Shown here in pieces: positions 47,022 through 58,249 of a stretch of 64,000 nt of DNA (position 1 is the stretch's first letter; each line of letters opens with the position of its first letter). The stretch lies in assembly GCF_017591425.1 (NCBI RefSeq), contig NW_024466599.1:74256501-74320500 (forward strand), written 5' to 3'. The notes beneath the pieces are model-generated. The model was given only the letters and a program-made list of their open reading frames with translations, made no database searches and had not been told where the DNA came from. Source of the stretch: Ochotona curzoniae. Its lineage: Eukaryota > Chordata > Mammalia > Lagomorpha > Ochotonidae. Position numbers and translations under genes: made by a program.

Positions 47022-47714
47022 ATAATAAATTTGGTTTGGGCCTAGCGTGGTGGTCTAGCAGCTGAAGTCCTCGCCCTGAATGCACTGATATCCCACACGG
47101 GCACCGGTTCTAATCCCGGCAGCTTCACTTCCCATCCAGTTCCCTGCTTGTGATCTGGGAAGGCAGTCTAGGATGGCCCAAGGCCTTGGGACCCTGCACC
47201 CGTGTGGGAGATGTGGAGGAAATTCCTGGCTCCTGCCTTTGGATGGGTGCAGCTCCAGCTGTAGCAGTCACTTGGGGAGTGAATCATTGGACGGAAGAGC
47301 TTCCTCTCTGTTTCTCCTCCTCTCTGTATATCTGACTGTGCAATAAAAAAAAAAAATCTTTAGGGCCCGGCGCGGTGGCACAGTGGTTAAGGTCCTCGCC
47401 TTGCACGCCTGGGATCCCATATGGGCGCCGGTTCTAATCCCGGCGGCCCCTCTTCCCATCCAGCTCCCTGCTTGTGGCCTGGGAAAGCAGTCGAGGACGG
47501 CCCAAAGCTTTGGGACCCTGCACCCGCGTGGGAGACCCAGAAGAGGCTCTTGGCTTTGGATCGGCATAGCATCGACTGTTGCGCTCACTTGGGGAGTGAA
47601 TCATCGGACGGAAGATCTTCCTCTCTGTCTCTCCTCTCTGTATATCCGCCTTTCCAATTAAAATAAAATAAATCTTTAAAAAAAAATCTTTAAAAAAATC
47701 ATAATAAATTTGGT
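47022..47714 (+). mobile_element. Outer CSINE of a nested pair, with 14-bp duplication
   Basis: The outer element starts at about 47036 ('gggcctagcgtggtgg') and reaches its A-rich tail at 47342-47362. The tail resumes at 47693-47700 after the inner SINE. ATAATAAATTTGGT at 47022-47035 and 47701-47714 is a perfect 14-bp target-site duplication enclosing both SINEs. The body is more diverged than the inner copy. Confidence 0.92.
47363..47680 (+). mobile_element. Young CSINE inserted in the tail of another
   Basis: The best-preserved SINE in the window. A box TGGCACAGTGG at 47376-47386, B box GGTTCTAATCC at 47430-47440, CpG sites largely intact, tail 'aataaaataaatcttt'. AAAAAATCTTTA at 47351-47362 recurs at 47681-47692, fitting a duplication made when it entered the outer SINE's tail. 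That motif is also a normal SINE tail, so a dimeric insertion is the alternative. Confidence 0.95.
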
Positions 47715-47892
47715 GTTGTAGGTATAAAACATTAATAGTTTACATAAAGATATAATGGTTATAAATATATTTTTAAAAACAGATGTACAATTTTATAGGA
47801 AAAAGGGGGTGGTGGACATGAACAAGCAAACAGCAAAATAAGAAATACAACATTCCAACTCATTTATAAAGAAGTGTTTAACCCAGTTGCTT

Positions 47893-47942
47893 CTCTCTGT
47901 ATATCTGACTTTCCAATAAAAATAAAATAAATCTTTTTTTAA
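47893..47942 (+). mobile_element. CSINE 3' end fragment
   Basis: 'ctctctgtatatctgac' then 'tttccaataaaaataaaat': only the young-type tail. Confidence 0.75.
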
Positions 47943-48054
47943 AAATTCATCAAGACCATCGTGTGTTCTAAGGCTTAGAGATTATTATTAATCATCTAAT
48001 ATAAAAATGAGTAATAAATATAGCATTACTTGCTACTCCCAGGCCACAGAGAAA

Positions 48055-48137
48055 AGGATGGGAAGCTGGGCTGATGGGACACAAACTGTGGCATGCAAGT
48101 TGAGAACTTTAGCCACGAGGCTACCATGCCAGCCCCT
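48055..48137 (-). mobile_element. CSINE head fragment, antisense
   Basis: 'gggaagctgggctgatggg', 'ctttagccacgaggctacc', ending 'atgccagccc': the tRNA-like head in reverse. Confidence 0.65.
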
Positions 48138-48147
48138 CATTTCTCTT

Positions 48148-48432
48148 TTTAAAATTGTATTTAGTTGTTTGTTTGTGTATAAAGAGGAAAGAAAGGGAAA
48201 TCGCATCTGGATTAACCCCTCCAAATGGCTGAACAGCCACGGCTGAGCCAGGGTGCTGCCAGGAACAGCCACTCCATCAGGGTCTCCCATGAAAGCGCAC
48301 CCCAACAGCCATCACCCACTGCTTCCCTGAGAGCTCCAACAGAAGCTCGGCCACTGAGGCTCGAGCCCGTGCTCCTGTGTGGAATGCCGGCAATGCGGGC
48401 AGCAGCTTGACTTGCTGTACCACAATGGCCCC
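48148..48432 (-). mobile_element. Old CSINE, antisense
   Basis: 'aaaattgtatttagttg' tail side, 'ggctgagccagggtgctg', 'cagggtctcccatgaaagc', and the head 'gctgtaccacaatggcccc'. Confidence 0.75.
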
Positions 48433-49099
48433 TGTTCACCAGGACACCATGAAGCTTTCTAATGATCTTCGTCTTGTCTAACATGAAACCATTCCACATG
48501 TGCACCAGCGGAGGAACTAGTTAAATTCTGACATATGCATAAAATGCAGCATTACAATGTTAATTAGATGTGATACAATTAAAAAAAACATGCATATTGG
48601 CTAGATTGATATTTGAGTGAAGAAGAGGTCAACATAAGCAATAAACAAAGTCCAAAGTATAGTCCTTTTTTTCGGAAAAAAATAAAAGTGTCAGGCAGGA
48701 TAGTCTATTCTGCAGTACAACCACAAACTCCAACTCGTCAGTGGCTTGTTTTCAGAGCCTGTCTTGGGATGCCTGGGAGTTCTACTCGCACGGTCCTATC
48801 TTTACCCCCAGAAATGAAGCTGCCACCATCTCACACCGTCCTGGTCCCAACAGCAGACGCCAAGAAAGCTCTGCAGTGGCTTGCTGTGACACAGGAGTCA
48901 CTGCCCATCTGTAGTCATGGAACACTTGAAATGTGAATTGAGATTGTTCAGATTTTATTCAAATAGTGGCAGTAATGATGAAAATAACTTATCTCAATGT
49001 GTAATTTTCATATTGAAATAACATTTTGAGTTATTATATAGAGATATAATCAAGATGAATCTTACCTCTGTGTGTGTTTTGAAAAGACTCACTCGTGCT
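48433..49099. other. Unique sequence
   Basis: No repeat recognised. The 107-codon frame at 48613-48936 has no domain. Confidence 0.4.
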
Positions 49100-49332
49100 T
49101 CTTTCTTTATTCAATAGGCAGAATGACAGAGAGGGAGAGCGACAGAGACAGAGAGCGTGTCTCTCTGCTGGTTCATTATCCTGATGCCTACAAGCTCCAG
49201 GACTGGGCCAGGCGGAAGAACTGGGGTCAGGGACTGCATCTGGGTCTTCCCTGAGACCAGCAGGGGTACAAATACTCACTCCATCTTCTGCTGCTTTTAT
49301 AGACACATCAGCAGAGAGCTAGATCAAAATGT
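49100..49332 (-). mobile_element. Old CSINE, antisense, cut short at an L1
   Basis: 'gacagagagggagagcgac', 'gactgggccaggcggaag', 'agcagagagctagatc', then the L1 starts. The SINE head is not seen after the L1, so it was lost or already gone. Confidence 0.7.
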
Positions 49333-50396
49333 GGACTTGGCTCACCATTTCACAAAGGAACAAGCCCAAATGGCAAGCAAACATATGAAAAAATGCTCCA
49401 GTTCCCTGGCAATAAGGGAAATCCAAATTAAAACATCAATGAGGTACCACCTAACACCAGTAAGATTGGCCCACATACGGGGAAACACCAACGACACTTG
49501 TTGGCGAGGATGTGGGGAAAAGGGAACCCTACTCCACTGCTGGTGGAGCTGCAGGTTGGTGCAGCCTTTATGGAAATCAGTATGGAGAACACTCAAACAA
49601 CTCAAAATCAGCATACCATATGACCCAGCAATAGCACTCCTAGGAATATATCCAAAACACCTGTTTTACGACAAACCAACATGCATCCCTATGTTCATAG
49701 CAGCACAATCAGTAATTGCAAAAACATGGAAGCAACCGAAATGCCCATCAGCAGAAGATTGGATAAGAAAGCTTTGGTTCATCTACTCCATGGAATACTA
49801 CTCAGCTATTAAAAAAACCAAAATGCAGTTCTTTGTGGCTAAATGGGCCCAACTGGAAACTATAATGCTAAGGGAAATGAGCGAATCCCAAAAGGTTAGA
49901 TACCACATGTTTGCCTTAATTTAACCTGTAATTTTTCTTTTTTTGTTTGTCTATTTGTTTTTGAACCTGTTGTTGATACTGTCTCAACCCATGTGTTTTG
50001 AAAAATTGAACTTGCATTATTTTTAACATATTGTTTACTCAATACTATGTCAATTAATTCCATAACATTGTATATTGTTGCTGAGGTTTTGTTGGGGCTT
50101 TTAACTGACCAAGATTTTACTCTGTTAGCTCTACCTTCAGACCATAGAAGGTCTCCCCAAGAAGCCGCTGAACTTATCTGGACAATAGGATGCTGGACTC
50201 TATGCTAGGTATATGCTTGCAATGAAAGAATCTCAACTGAACTTGAACTGTGGTTATGCAGCAAGGGGGAGGAATCCACCATGGGGGGAGGGTTGTGGGA
50301 GGGGTGGGGGGAATCCCAGTGCCTATGAGACTGTATCACATAATACAATGTTATTAACAATAAAAAAAATCATAAAAAAATAAAAATAAAAAAATA
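49333..50396 (+). mobile_element. Young 5'-truncated L1 with 3' UTR
   Basis: Starts inside ORF2 and carries the ORF2 stop at 49922-49924, about 400 bp of 3' UTR with a G-rich block (50260-50315), and an A-rich end (50360-50396). AAAATGT at 49326-49332 and 50396-50402 may be a short target duplication, but the A-rich context weakens it. Confidence 0.93.
49340..49924 (+). pseudogene. L1 ORF2 C-terminal fragment (reverse transcriptase missing)
   Basis: The last roughly 190 codons of L1 ORF2 stay open to the natural stop. A clear cysteine-rich knuckle, C-x3-C-x7-H-x4-C, lies near 49500-49555 ('[16 protein letters not shown]'). After it come the conserved '[12 protein letters not shown]', '[10 protein letters not shown]' and '[10 protein letters not shown]' blocks. 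The endonuclease and reverse transcriptase domains are absent because of 5' truncation, so it cannot move itself. The intact frame points to recent insertion, not function. The open frame extends upstream to 49157 only because the antisense SINE happens to be open. Confidence 0.92.
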
Positions 50397-50401
50397 AAAT
50401 G

Positions 50402-50711
50402 TATTTCTTTGGCTCTGGCATGGTAGCCTAGTGGCTAAAGTCTTCGCCTTGAACCATATGGGTGCTGGTTTTAATTTTGACAGTCTCACTTCCCATCCAG
50501 CTCCCTGCTTGTGGCCTGGGAAAGCAGTCGAGGACAGCCCAAAGCCTTGGGACCCTGCACCCATATGGGAGACCTAGAAGAGGCTTCTGTTTCCTGGTTT
50601 CTGATCAGCTCAGCTCTGGGTGTTGTGGCTGCCCTTCTCTCTGCACATCTGCCTTTCCAATAAAAATAAATAAATAAATATTAAAAATATGTGTGTATAT
50701 ATATTTCTTTG
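50402..50711 (+). mobile_element. CSINE with 10-bp target-site duplication
   Basis: The element (50412-50701) runs from 'gctctggcatggtagcc' to 'ccaataaaaataaataaat'. It is flanked by TATTTCTTTG at 50402-50411 and 50702-50711. The right copy belongs to an older SINE, so this one entered at that SINE's edge. Confidence 0.9.
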
Positions 50712-50850
50712 TTTGAAAAGCAAAGTAAGAGAGAGGGGAGAATGAACTTATAGTCCACACTACAAATGGCTGCAGTGGTCACACATGCTGTAGGGAGAAG
50801 CCAGGAGCTTCTCTCTCTCTCTCTGCCTTCAAGTAGTTAAAAATACATTT
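50702..50850 (-). mobile_element. Old CSINE fragment, antisense
   Basis: 'tttgtttgaaaagcaaag', 'caaatggctgcagtgg', 'agaagccaggagctt', then a sense-looking TCTCTCTC/tail scrap, perhaps a rearranged end. Confidence 0.55.
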
Positions 50851-51989
50851 TTAAAAACAATTTATTCTGGCAGGATGATCTTGACCCATTACATAACATT
50901 TCTGTGATTGGGTCAAATGGAGATAAAATGCATTTCTGTTTTATAAGGCTGTGGGTTTTAAAAAAAAAACTAATGAAAACATAAGTGAAATGTACCTGAA
51001 GAAATTTTTCTGTAAATGTTACCTGTCATTATGAAATTCTAGCTCTCTTTCAGTTTTCAAATTTGAAAGGAAGACCCAAGATAGGTCACCTCTCTCGTCC
51101 AGTCTCCACCTGATCCTCTGCGAGGTGTCTGTAATATTCCCCTCATCTTGGCTCATCTTGGCTCATCTGGCACTTTAAATTATTGTAACTAGAAACAACT
51201 TCTGTCTGAGCAGCTATGATTTATCCTGGTTTGTCAGGAGGAAAATACAAAGCACTTTCTCACTTCTGCGGCTCTGTCTCCTGAATTCACATTCCGCTTC
51301 AGAACAGAAGGGAGCTAAACACCGTCCAGTGTTTAAAGAGTGAATAAAATAGATAAAAATGAAGATGGCTTTGACAAGGGAACCTCAGTGTGAATGATAC
51401 CACAGAAATGAAATTCTGCACGGGAGTGCTTCATTTCAATGGTTTAACCAACTGTCAGATGAATGGACAATTTTGCTTCATTCCTTCCAAATTTATAGAT
51501 TAATAATTTTTAAAGAGATGGGATTAATAAGTTAAATACAAAGACGGCAAAGGTTTCCTCAATTGAAATTCAGAGTTTTGCCATATATAACTGACTTGGA
51601 ATTACACTTAAAAATAGCAATAGTATGCAACACTATATTCATATTTCCTTTTATTTTTAAATTTTAAGCAGTATGATGATGTGTCTGAGTGAAGTTTCCT
51701 TGCAGCCTAATAATTAATCCAAGATTTTTCCAAAATGCTGAGCTAGCTTGCATAATTCTTCAATTACATATCCCATCTTTGATGGGAATTTTCAAATGGT
51801 TTCAACCTTAGCCTTAAAAATCATATTCATAAACTATTTTGATTAATCAAAAACACCTTAAATCTACTGAATTCAGACTGCAATTACTGAACTCCAATAT
51901 TTTTTTGACAAAATATCTGAAAATGCACACAACCAAAAACCATGCCTTTACCAAAGGAAAGGAGGAAAATTGTCAATTACAAGAGAAGG
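50851..51989. other. Unique sequence with a 10-bp triplet repeat
   Basis: CTCATCTTGG is repeated almost three times at 51142-51170. Otherwise AT-rich single-copy sequence with no exon evident. Confidence 0.4.
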
Positions 51990-52328
51990 AGGGCCCCACG
52001 CTGTAGCCTAGCAGCTAAAGTCATTGCCCTTGCAAGTGCCAGGATCCTATATGGGCACTGATTCTAACCCAGGCAGCCCTGCTTACCATCCAGCTCCCTG
52101 CTTGTGACTTGGGAAAGCAGTCAAGGACAGCCCAAGGCCTTGGGACCCTACACCCACATGGGATACCTGGAAGAAGCTTCTGAATCCTGGCTTTGGATCA
52201 GCTCAACTCCAGCCATTGCTGTCACTTGCGGAGTGAATCAGCAGATGGAAGATCTTCCTCTCTGTCTCACCTCCTTTCTGTATATCTGACTTTCTAATAA
52301 AAAAAAATAAATCTTTAAAAAAAAAAGA
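51990..52328 (+). mobile_element. CSINE, full length
   Basis: The head 'gggccccacgctgtagcc', the body 'tgggaaagcagtcaaggac', 'ccttgggaccctacaccc', 'tgtatatctgactttc', and an A-rich tail. Moderately young. No clear duplication. Confidence 0.93.
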
Positions 52329-52754
52329 AGGGTAAAGCTTCAAAAGCTCCAGCTGTGTCTAAGTCCACTGGGTCCTGAAAGTGAAGCTGAGCTCCCTTAC
52401 GATTTTATGTTTAAAATATCAATTAAAATAAACACTTTCAGCTCAATTGTTTTACTTTTTTTTTATAAAAACATAATTTTTTTTCCTAGACAAACATTTC
52501 CATTCTTTGCCTCTTTAAAAAACTTCTTTGCAAATAGCTTCTTTTTTATTATTATTTTCCAAGACATGGTTTTGCAGCTAAGGGATCCCTGCCTATTTTC
52601 CCTCCTATTATTACAGCAGTACAGTCCTTAGTCAATAGTGCAAGATTCTGCTGTTTAAATCTCATGGCATTATAGGTATAGACAAGGGTAAAAAATCTAG
52701 TGTCATATTGTCACAGCCTAATTAACAATTTCATTGGGAATCCTGCTTTTATTC
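52329..52754. other. Unique AT-rich sequence
   Basis: T runs at 52455-52463 and 52478-52485; nothing recognised. Confidence 0.4.
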
Positions 52755-54520
52755 GGAGTTAGAGATGCGCGTTAAAGTATATTCCCATTTCCCAGTATAC
52801 TCGTCTCCAGTACACTGCAGCACACTAGTTTATCTGAGAATATATGTATGTACATGTTTAGCCAAATATCCATTTGTTTCTGTATTTTGCATGAAGGTTG
52901 CCTTGTATCAAAGAGAACGTATCATATTTGTCTTTTTGGATTGGCTTATTTCACGGAGAATACTGTCTCTAGACCATTTTGGTGCCAATGGCACAATGTC
53001 ATTCTTTTTAAATACCTGAGTGGCATTCCATGGTGCAGATGTGCCACAGTTCCTTCATCCATTTCTCTCTCAGTGGGCATGTGGGTTGTTTCCCTGTCTT
53101 TGGCACTGTGGATTGTGATGCCATAAATACAGGGTTGCAGGTCACTCTCTCCTATGCAGTTTTTACTTCACTTGGATATATCCCAAGAGTGGGATAGCTG
53201 GGTCATACGGCAGACCAAATTTCAGTTCTCTTAGCACTCTGACTTCCATAGTGGCTACACTCTCACCAACATTGATGGGGGCTCTTTTCTCTCCACATCC
53301 ACACCAGCAGGTGTTACTAGCAATTTCTAAACGTGAGCCAATCTCATTGGATTTACATGGAAAACCTCAATGTGGTTTTTATTTGCATTTCCCTAGTAGT
53401 TAGGGAAACTGCACTTTTTTGTGCGTGTACGTTGGCCATTCAAATTTGGTCGTTTGAAAAAAATGCCTTCTCGTTTCCTTCATCCATTTATTAGTAAGGT
53501 TGTTTGTTCTGCTGTTGTTGAGTTTCTGAAGCTCTTTGTAAATCCTGGATGTTAGTCCCCTATCGGTTGTATAATGTGCAAAGATTTTCTCCTATTCCGT
53601 TGGTTGCTTCTTCACTTTGTTGCCTGTTTCCTTTGCTGCACAGGAGCTTTTTAGTTTGATTTAGTCCCATTTGTTTATTTTGGCTTTAACTACCTGTGCT
53701 TTTTGTGACTTTTTAAAGAAGTCTTGGGAAGTGCTTCCTATGTTTGCCTCGAATAACGTGGTGGTTTCTGGGTGCACATTTAAGTCCTGGATCCATTTAG
53801 AACTGATTTTTTTTTTATAAAAGGTAACAGGAGGAATGCTTCTTACTTCTGTAAGTATATACCCAATTATCCCAGCAGCCTGTGTAAGAGAGCAAACATT
53901 TCCCTTGGTTTATCTAGTCTTCTTGTTGAAGATGAACTGACTATACATTTGTGAGTTCTCTCCAGGGGTTTCTGCTCTGTTCTGTTGATCTTCTCTGTTT
54001 CTATACTGAGAAATGTGCGATGACCACTACCCTGCAGTATTGTCTTAAGGTCTGGAATTTTGATTCCTACAACTCAATTTTCATACTTCAGGATAGCTTT
54101 GGTTATTTACAGTCTCTCGAGTTTCCAGATGAATTTTTGTTTCATCTTTACTAAGAAGAATGTTGTAGGATTTTGATTGGGATCTGTGAATGTCTTTCGG
54201 TAATACAGGCATTTGAACGACGTTGATACTGCTGCTTCAGGAATTTCTCCATTTTTTAATGTCTTCTTCTATTTCCTTTTTAATGTTTTGTGATTTTCAT
54301 CATGTAAGTTTTCCATGTCTTTAGTTTCATTTACTCCAAACTATCTAAGGTTTTTCTCCACTATTTTAAAAGGGACTCTACTTAAAAATTATTTCTCAGC
54401 TGTGAAGTTGTTTGTGTATACTAGGGCTGTCAATTTATGTTCATTGATTTTGTACCCTGCTACCCTGCCAAGCTCTCTTATGAGTTCCAATAGTCTCTTT
54501 ATTGAGTCTTATGCATATGC
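52755..54520 (-). mobile_element. L1 ORF2 segment, antisense, 1.8 kb
   Basis: The minus-strand reading gives the ORF2 3' half through the thumb region. Plus-strand landmarks, in order, are 'ggattggcttatttcac' (52942), 'ccacatccacaccagcag' (53297), 'tttatttgcatttccc' (53379), 'ctgttctgttgatcttctc' (53980) and 'ctaccctgccaagctc' (54460). Many stops and indels make it dead. No poly(A) was identified at its 3' (left) end. Confidence 0.93.
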
Positions 54521-57500
54521 GTGGCCTTCTTTTAAAGTTCTGTTTAGGCAATACATATTTGCCAGCCAGAAAATGCTGATATTAAGGGATATTCACAACA
54601 GGCTAAATTTATCTCTTCTGAAAGACAAAAAGCACTTTAAAGTGGATGAGTCTACGATTTTGAGTAAAGTTCTCATTCAAATGTGATTGCATTATAGGTT
54701 TAACTCTGGTCAGAGTAATTTGTGTTCTTTCTATATATTACTCCGATGGTAATAAAGCTGTTTATGCAAATGTGAGTTATTATTGCACAATCTTTCCAAC
54801 TCTGTAGGGTTGTAATGTTAAACTCTCATTCAAAATCAAAATTTCACATATTTGGAACCTGCAAACATCCAAAATTCACACTTTAACATCTGTGTGGCTG
54901 CCAACTTCCACTGCCATCTATATCATGCTTTTCCAGAAGTGGAAGGAAATTTAAAAAAATAGCTAAGTACAATTCAATAATTACATTAAATATTTGCCAA
55001 CTGTTTGCAATGCATACATTTTATTCGTTGACAGTTAGCATCTGCATTAAGGAAGCAAAAGCCTCAAAAGTTTACAGAAATTCCATAGTAAGCTGTGGTT
55101 CATAGGTCTAAATCCCGCTCTCCCCCACCCCCAAAACACCCAACATGCACAATCCTTGAGTACAACCCTTAATGTTTTCCCATTGCATTGTCTACTTTCT
55201 CTAAATTCTTTTTATTGCAATGATTTTGAAAATATTCCGATTGTGTGTATTTTGTACCAACTGAACCTTCTCTCTCATTGAAAAAGTCCCATTTCCACCA
55301 TGCCTGCTATGCTAAACCCAATTCCTTCCAGACTGCTTTTACCACTTCCGTTGTTCCTTCAACTGGATTCTGTCCTCTGGAGTTTAAAGTGAAGAGGGAA
55401 AAATAGGTGTAGCAAGGGTAGTGGGTAAAATCGCAGACTACTGAGACTTGTGCTGGTAACTGGTTTCCGGTTGGAAAGGGCCACACTACTCAGACTTATT
55501 AACTGGTCATTCTTGAAATTTTACCCTCCCTCAATGCTTGCATTCTGCCAACTCTGATCACTGCGATTCTCTCTCCTGGAATTCTCTATATTTTCTGCTC
55601 CACTCACTACGAAATTTAGAGCAAGATGTCTCCTATGTCACAGCGTCCTTGGCTGAGAGCATCCCCAAAACACCACTGTATTTCAAGGAATGTGCTCATT
55701 TGTGTTGTGTGGTGTGTTCCAGGTCCAGTTGTTCCAGGAAGTGTCTGTGCATTCCTTAATCCTGTAGCTTCGCTGAGCTTATGCTAGCTTCCTAGTAAAA
55801 TAGGAACACACTGTAACAAGTGACATGCTCATTGTTACTGGACTATTGTTTGTGATTTTCATAAATTCCAACGCGTCTCATTCCCTGGCATGAGTAGTTT
55901 TTGCAGACAAAAACTAAATGTGTATGGAATATTGAGACAAGCAGGGCATACTGCTGCATTCTGCTATTGTACAGTTTTGCAGTTTTTATTGCATCTCCCA
56001 ACAAAGTAAGAATGGAAACCACTGAGAAGTTGAGGACCAAAATTTAAAATGTGTTGGGAATAAGAATAGTCTGAAAATCAGTCCCAGAAGTAGTGATTTT
56101 ATATATTTGGAAGCCACTTTCATTAAGTACCTGTTAGGTCCAGTTTGATGACATGCAGATTAGAACAGAAACATGCCCACATATTTCTGAATAAGCCCAC
56201 AGATGCAACAGAAATAAGCCCAAAGATGCATAGTATTAGCAAGGAGCACAGAGAGGTGACGGACATGTAGACAAGAACACATGTGGGCATAGCGCTGGGA
56301 AGATTCGGAAAGGGGCAAAGGCTGCCAGGTGTCTGGGGGCAGCAGCTGCTATCACAGACTCACCCAACTTCTTGCTAAGATAATTATAAAGACACAGATC
56401 AGGATTGATTGAATCGCTGACTAGTAGGTTCCAGCTGGCATGTGGCAGAGCTGAGCCACAGAGCCATGGGCGTTCTCGTAAGCACTGGACTGTGCTGCCC
56501 CTCAGGCTGATCAACGATAGCATTCCATCCAGCTAAGCTGATTACACAAGAGGGACGTTGAGGCCATTACGTTCAGAGGCATCATGAAATCTGTAAATAA
56601 AATAATACTCTGGAATTCCATTGCCAAAATCCCAAGGAGTAGTTTACTGCATCTTTTGAAGAATGACCTAAATACTTATGATTTTTTTTCTTTTAATTAG
56701 ACGGTACCTTGGGATAGCTGTTATCTGTTACTAACCTCCCCCTTTATGACCTCCTCCACATAGAATCTGTGGCAGGTCATCTCTAAGATGAATGCGAGCA
56801 GTATGCACATTATGTATACATGGAGATAGGGGGCTGTGGGATAACCTGAAAAGCAAAGTGACACTCCAGGGTTTTTTGTTTTTTTTCTTCTGGATCTCTC
56901 TGTTTTTCATATATTGCATAGATTTTTAGTAACTCAAAAGGCCAGCATATATAGTTCAATGGTTCTGCAGGATAATATTTTACATTGAGAATACCTGGCA
57001 AGGGAGTGAAGAGGGGCTGCAAAAGTGAAATAGAAGACTGTTTGACTTTCACTTTACTGCCTAATGTTCCCCTCATTTGTTACAATCAGCTTTAACCATT
57101 CCGGAATGGACTTCCTATTATTTCATGAGCATGTTGGAGCCACTGTTATGGAATACCATAGATAAGGAGAAGAGGAGGAATTTCTTAGAGTCAATCGGGC
57201 AGCAGAGTGAGTATGGTGCTGGGGTACCAGCTGCTCAATAATACAGAGAATCCTCACCCTTGTAGAGGGGAGAAGGTGAGACCAAGACACCTGCCGACGC
57301 TATCTTTATTCTTTATTCAAAATAACGTAGAGCATTTCCTCCCAGAAAAGAAAGGAAGATGGATAGAGATGCTGTATCTAGGGGGATGAGGCGTGGGGGC
57401 TGCAGAAATGTGTGCCTTAAGCTAACGAATACAAGATGCAGGGTAGAAACTTAGGTGAGTCCGCTGTCAGGAATGAAAAGGTAGTGAGCAAAAAAGAAGG

Positions 57501-57727
57501 GATTTCAGTTCCAGGGCCAAGATGAAATGGAGCCCGTTGCACCATGGGCTGCTATGATTAGTGAGCCGATTCATAGCAGGGAGGGGATGTGAAGGAGGCA
57601 CCGATGGTGGATTCTCATAGCCTGGAACAGTAGCAGACTGTGCAAATGTGGCCAGGACTTCCCTACCCCATTAGCTTCTTCAGAAGCCCACTTCCTCATT
57701 TGAATGTGGTCAGTCATCCACCGTGCA
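54521..57727. other. Unique sequence, nothing recognised
   Basis: 3.2 kb of AT-rich single-copy sequence. A 23-bp-period duplication lies at 56190-56230. Frames up to about 95 codons lack domains. Confidence 0.4.
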
Positions 57728-57955
57728 ATGGTCCAGTGGCCACTTACTTTAGCAGTTACCATGCTTGCATCCCACACTAAAGTACCTGGATTGCATTCCT
57801 GCCTTTGGCTTCCGACTCCAACCTCTTGCTAAGGCAGCTCATGGAGACCTGCACTGAGGTCCTGGATCCTAGCTTAGACCCTGCGCCAGATTATAGGCAT
57901 TGAGGGGCATCACCCTTTTTCTCTCCTCCTCAAATAAGTGAAATGTTATGTAATT
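57728..57955 (+). mobile_element. Old CSINE
   Basis: 'aatggtccagtggccac', 'cttgcatcccacactaaag', 'acctgcactgaggtcctgg', and the end 'ctcctcctcaaataag'. Strongly diverged. Confidence 0.6.
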
Positions 57956-58226
57956 CGATGAGTCCTAATTCCATTTCCTCGCCACTGCTCTTGCAGCGCT
58001 TACCCAAGATCTGCCTCTTGAAATTGATATGGATGGAAGGGAAATCGTGTCATTCTAGGTCACAGCTGAATGGTTGTGTGTGTTCTGAATTCTGCCCAAA
58101 TCACAGGTGACCAGCTCAGCGTCTCCTATATGACAAGAGGAGGGATCCTACAATGACAGATCGCTCTCCCAGAAGACTCATCTCCTTTTTTTCAGAAAAG
58201 TCGCTTCTCAATTTCTTTTGCAAATT

Positions 58227-58249
58227 TGTGTGTGTGTGTGTGTGTGTGT
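58227..58249. repeat. (TG)n microsatellite
   Basis: 11 TG units. Confidence 0.95.

Noticed and set aside
47268..47666. Several 80-106 codon frames on both strands
   Set aside because: They are CSINE translations; the same peptide phrases recur at 8422-8935 and 50370-50677 because the SINE is repeated.
49157..49924. 255-codon plus-strand frame as a single novel protein
   Set aside because: The first part is an antisense SINE that happens to be open; the rest is the end of L1 ORF2. It is a fusion by insertion, not a gene.
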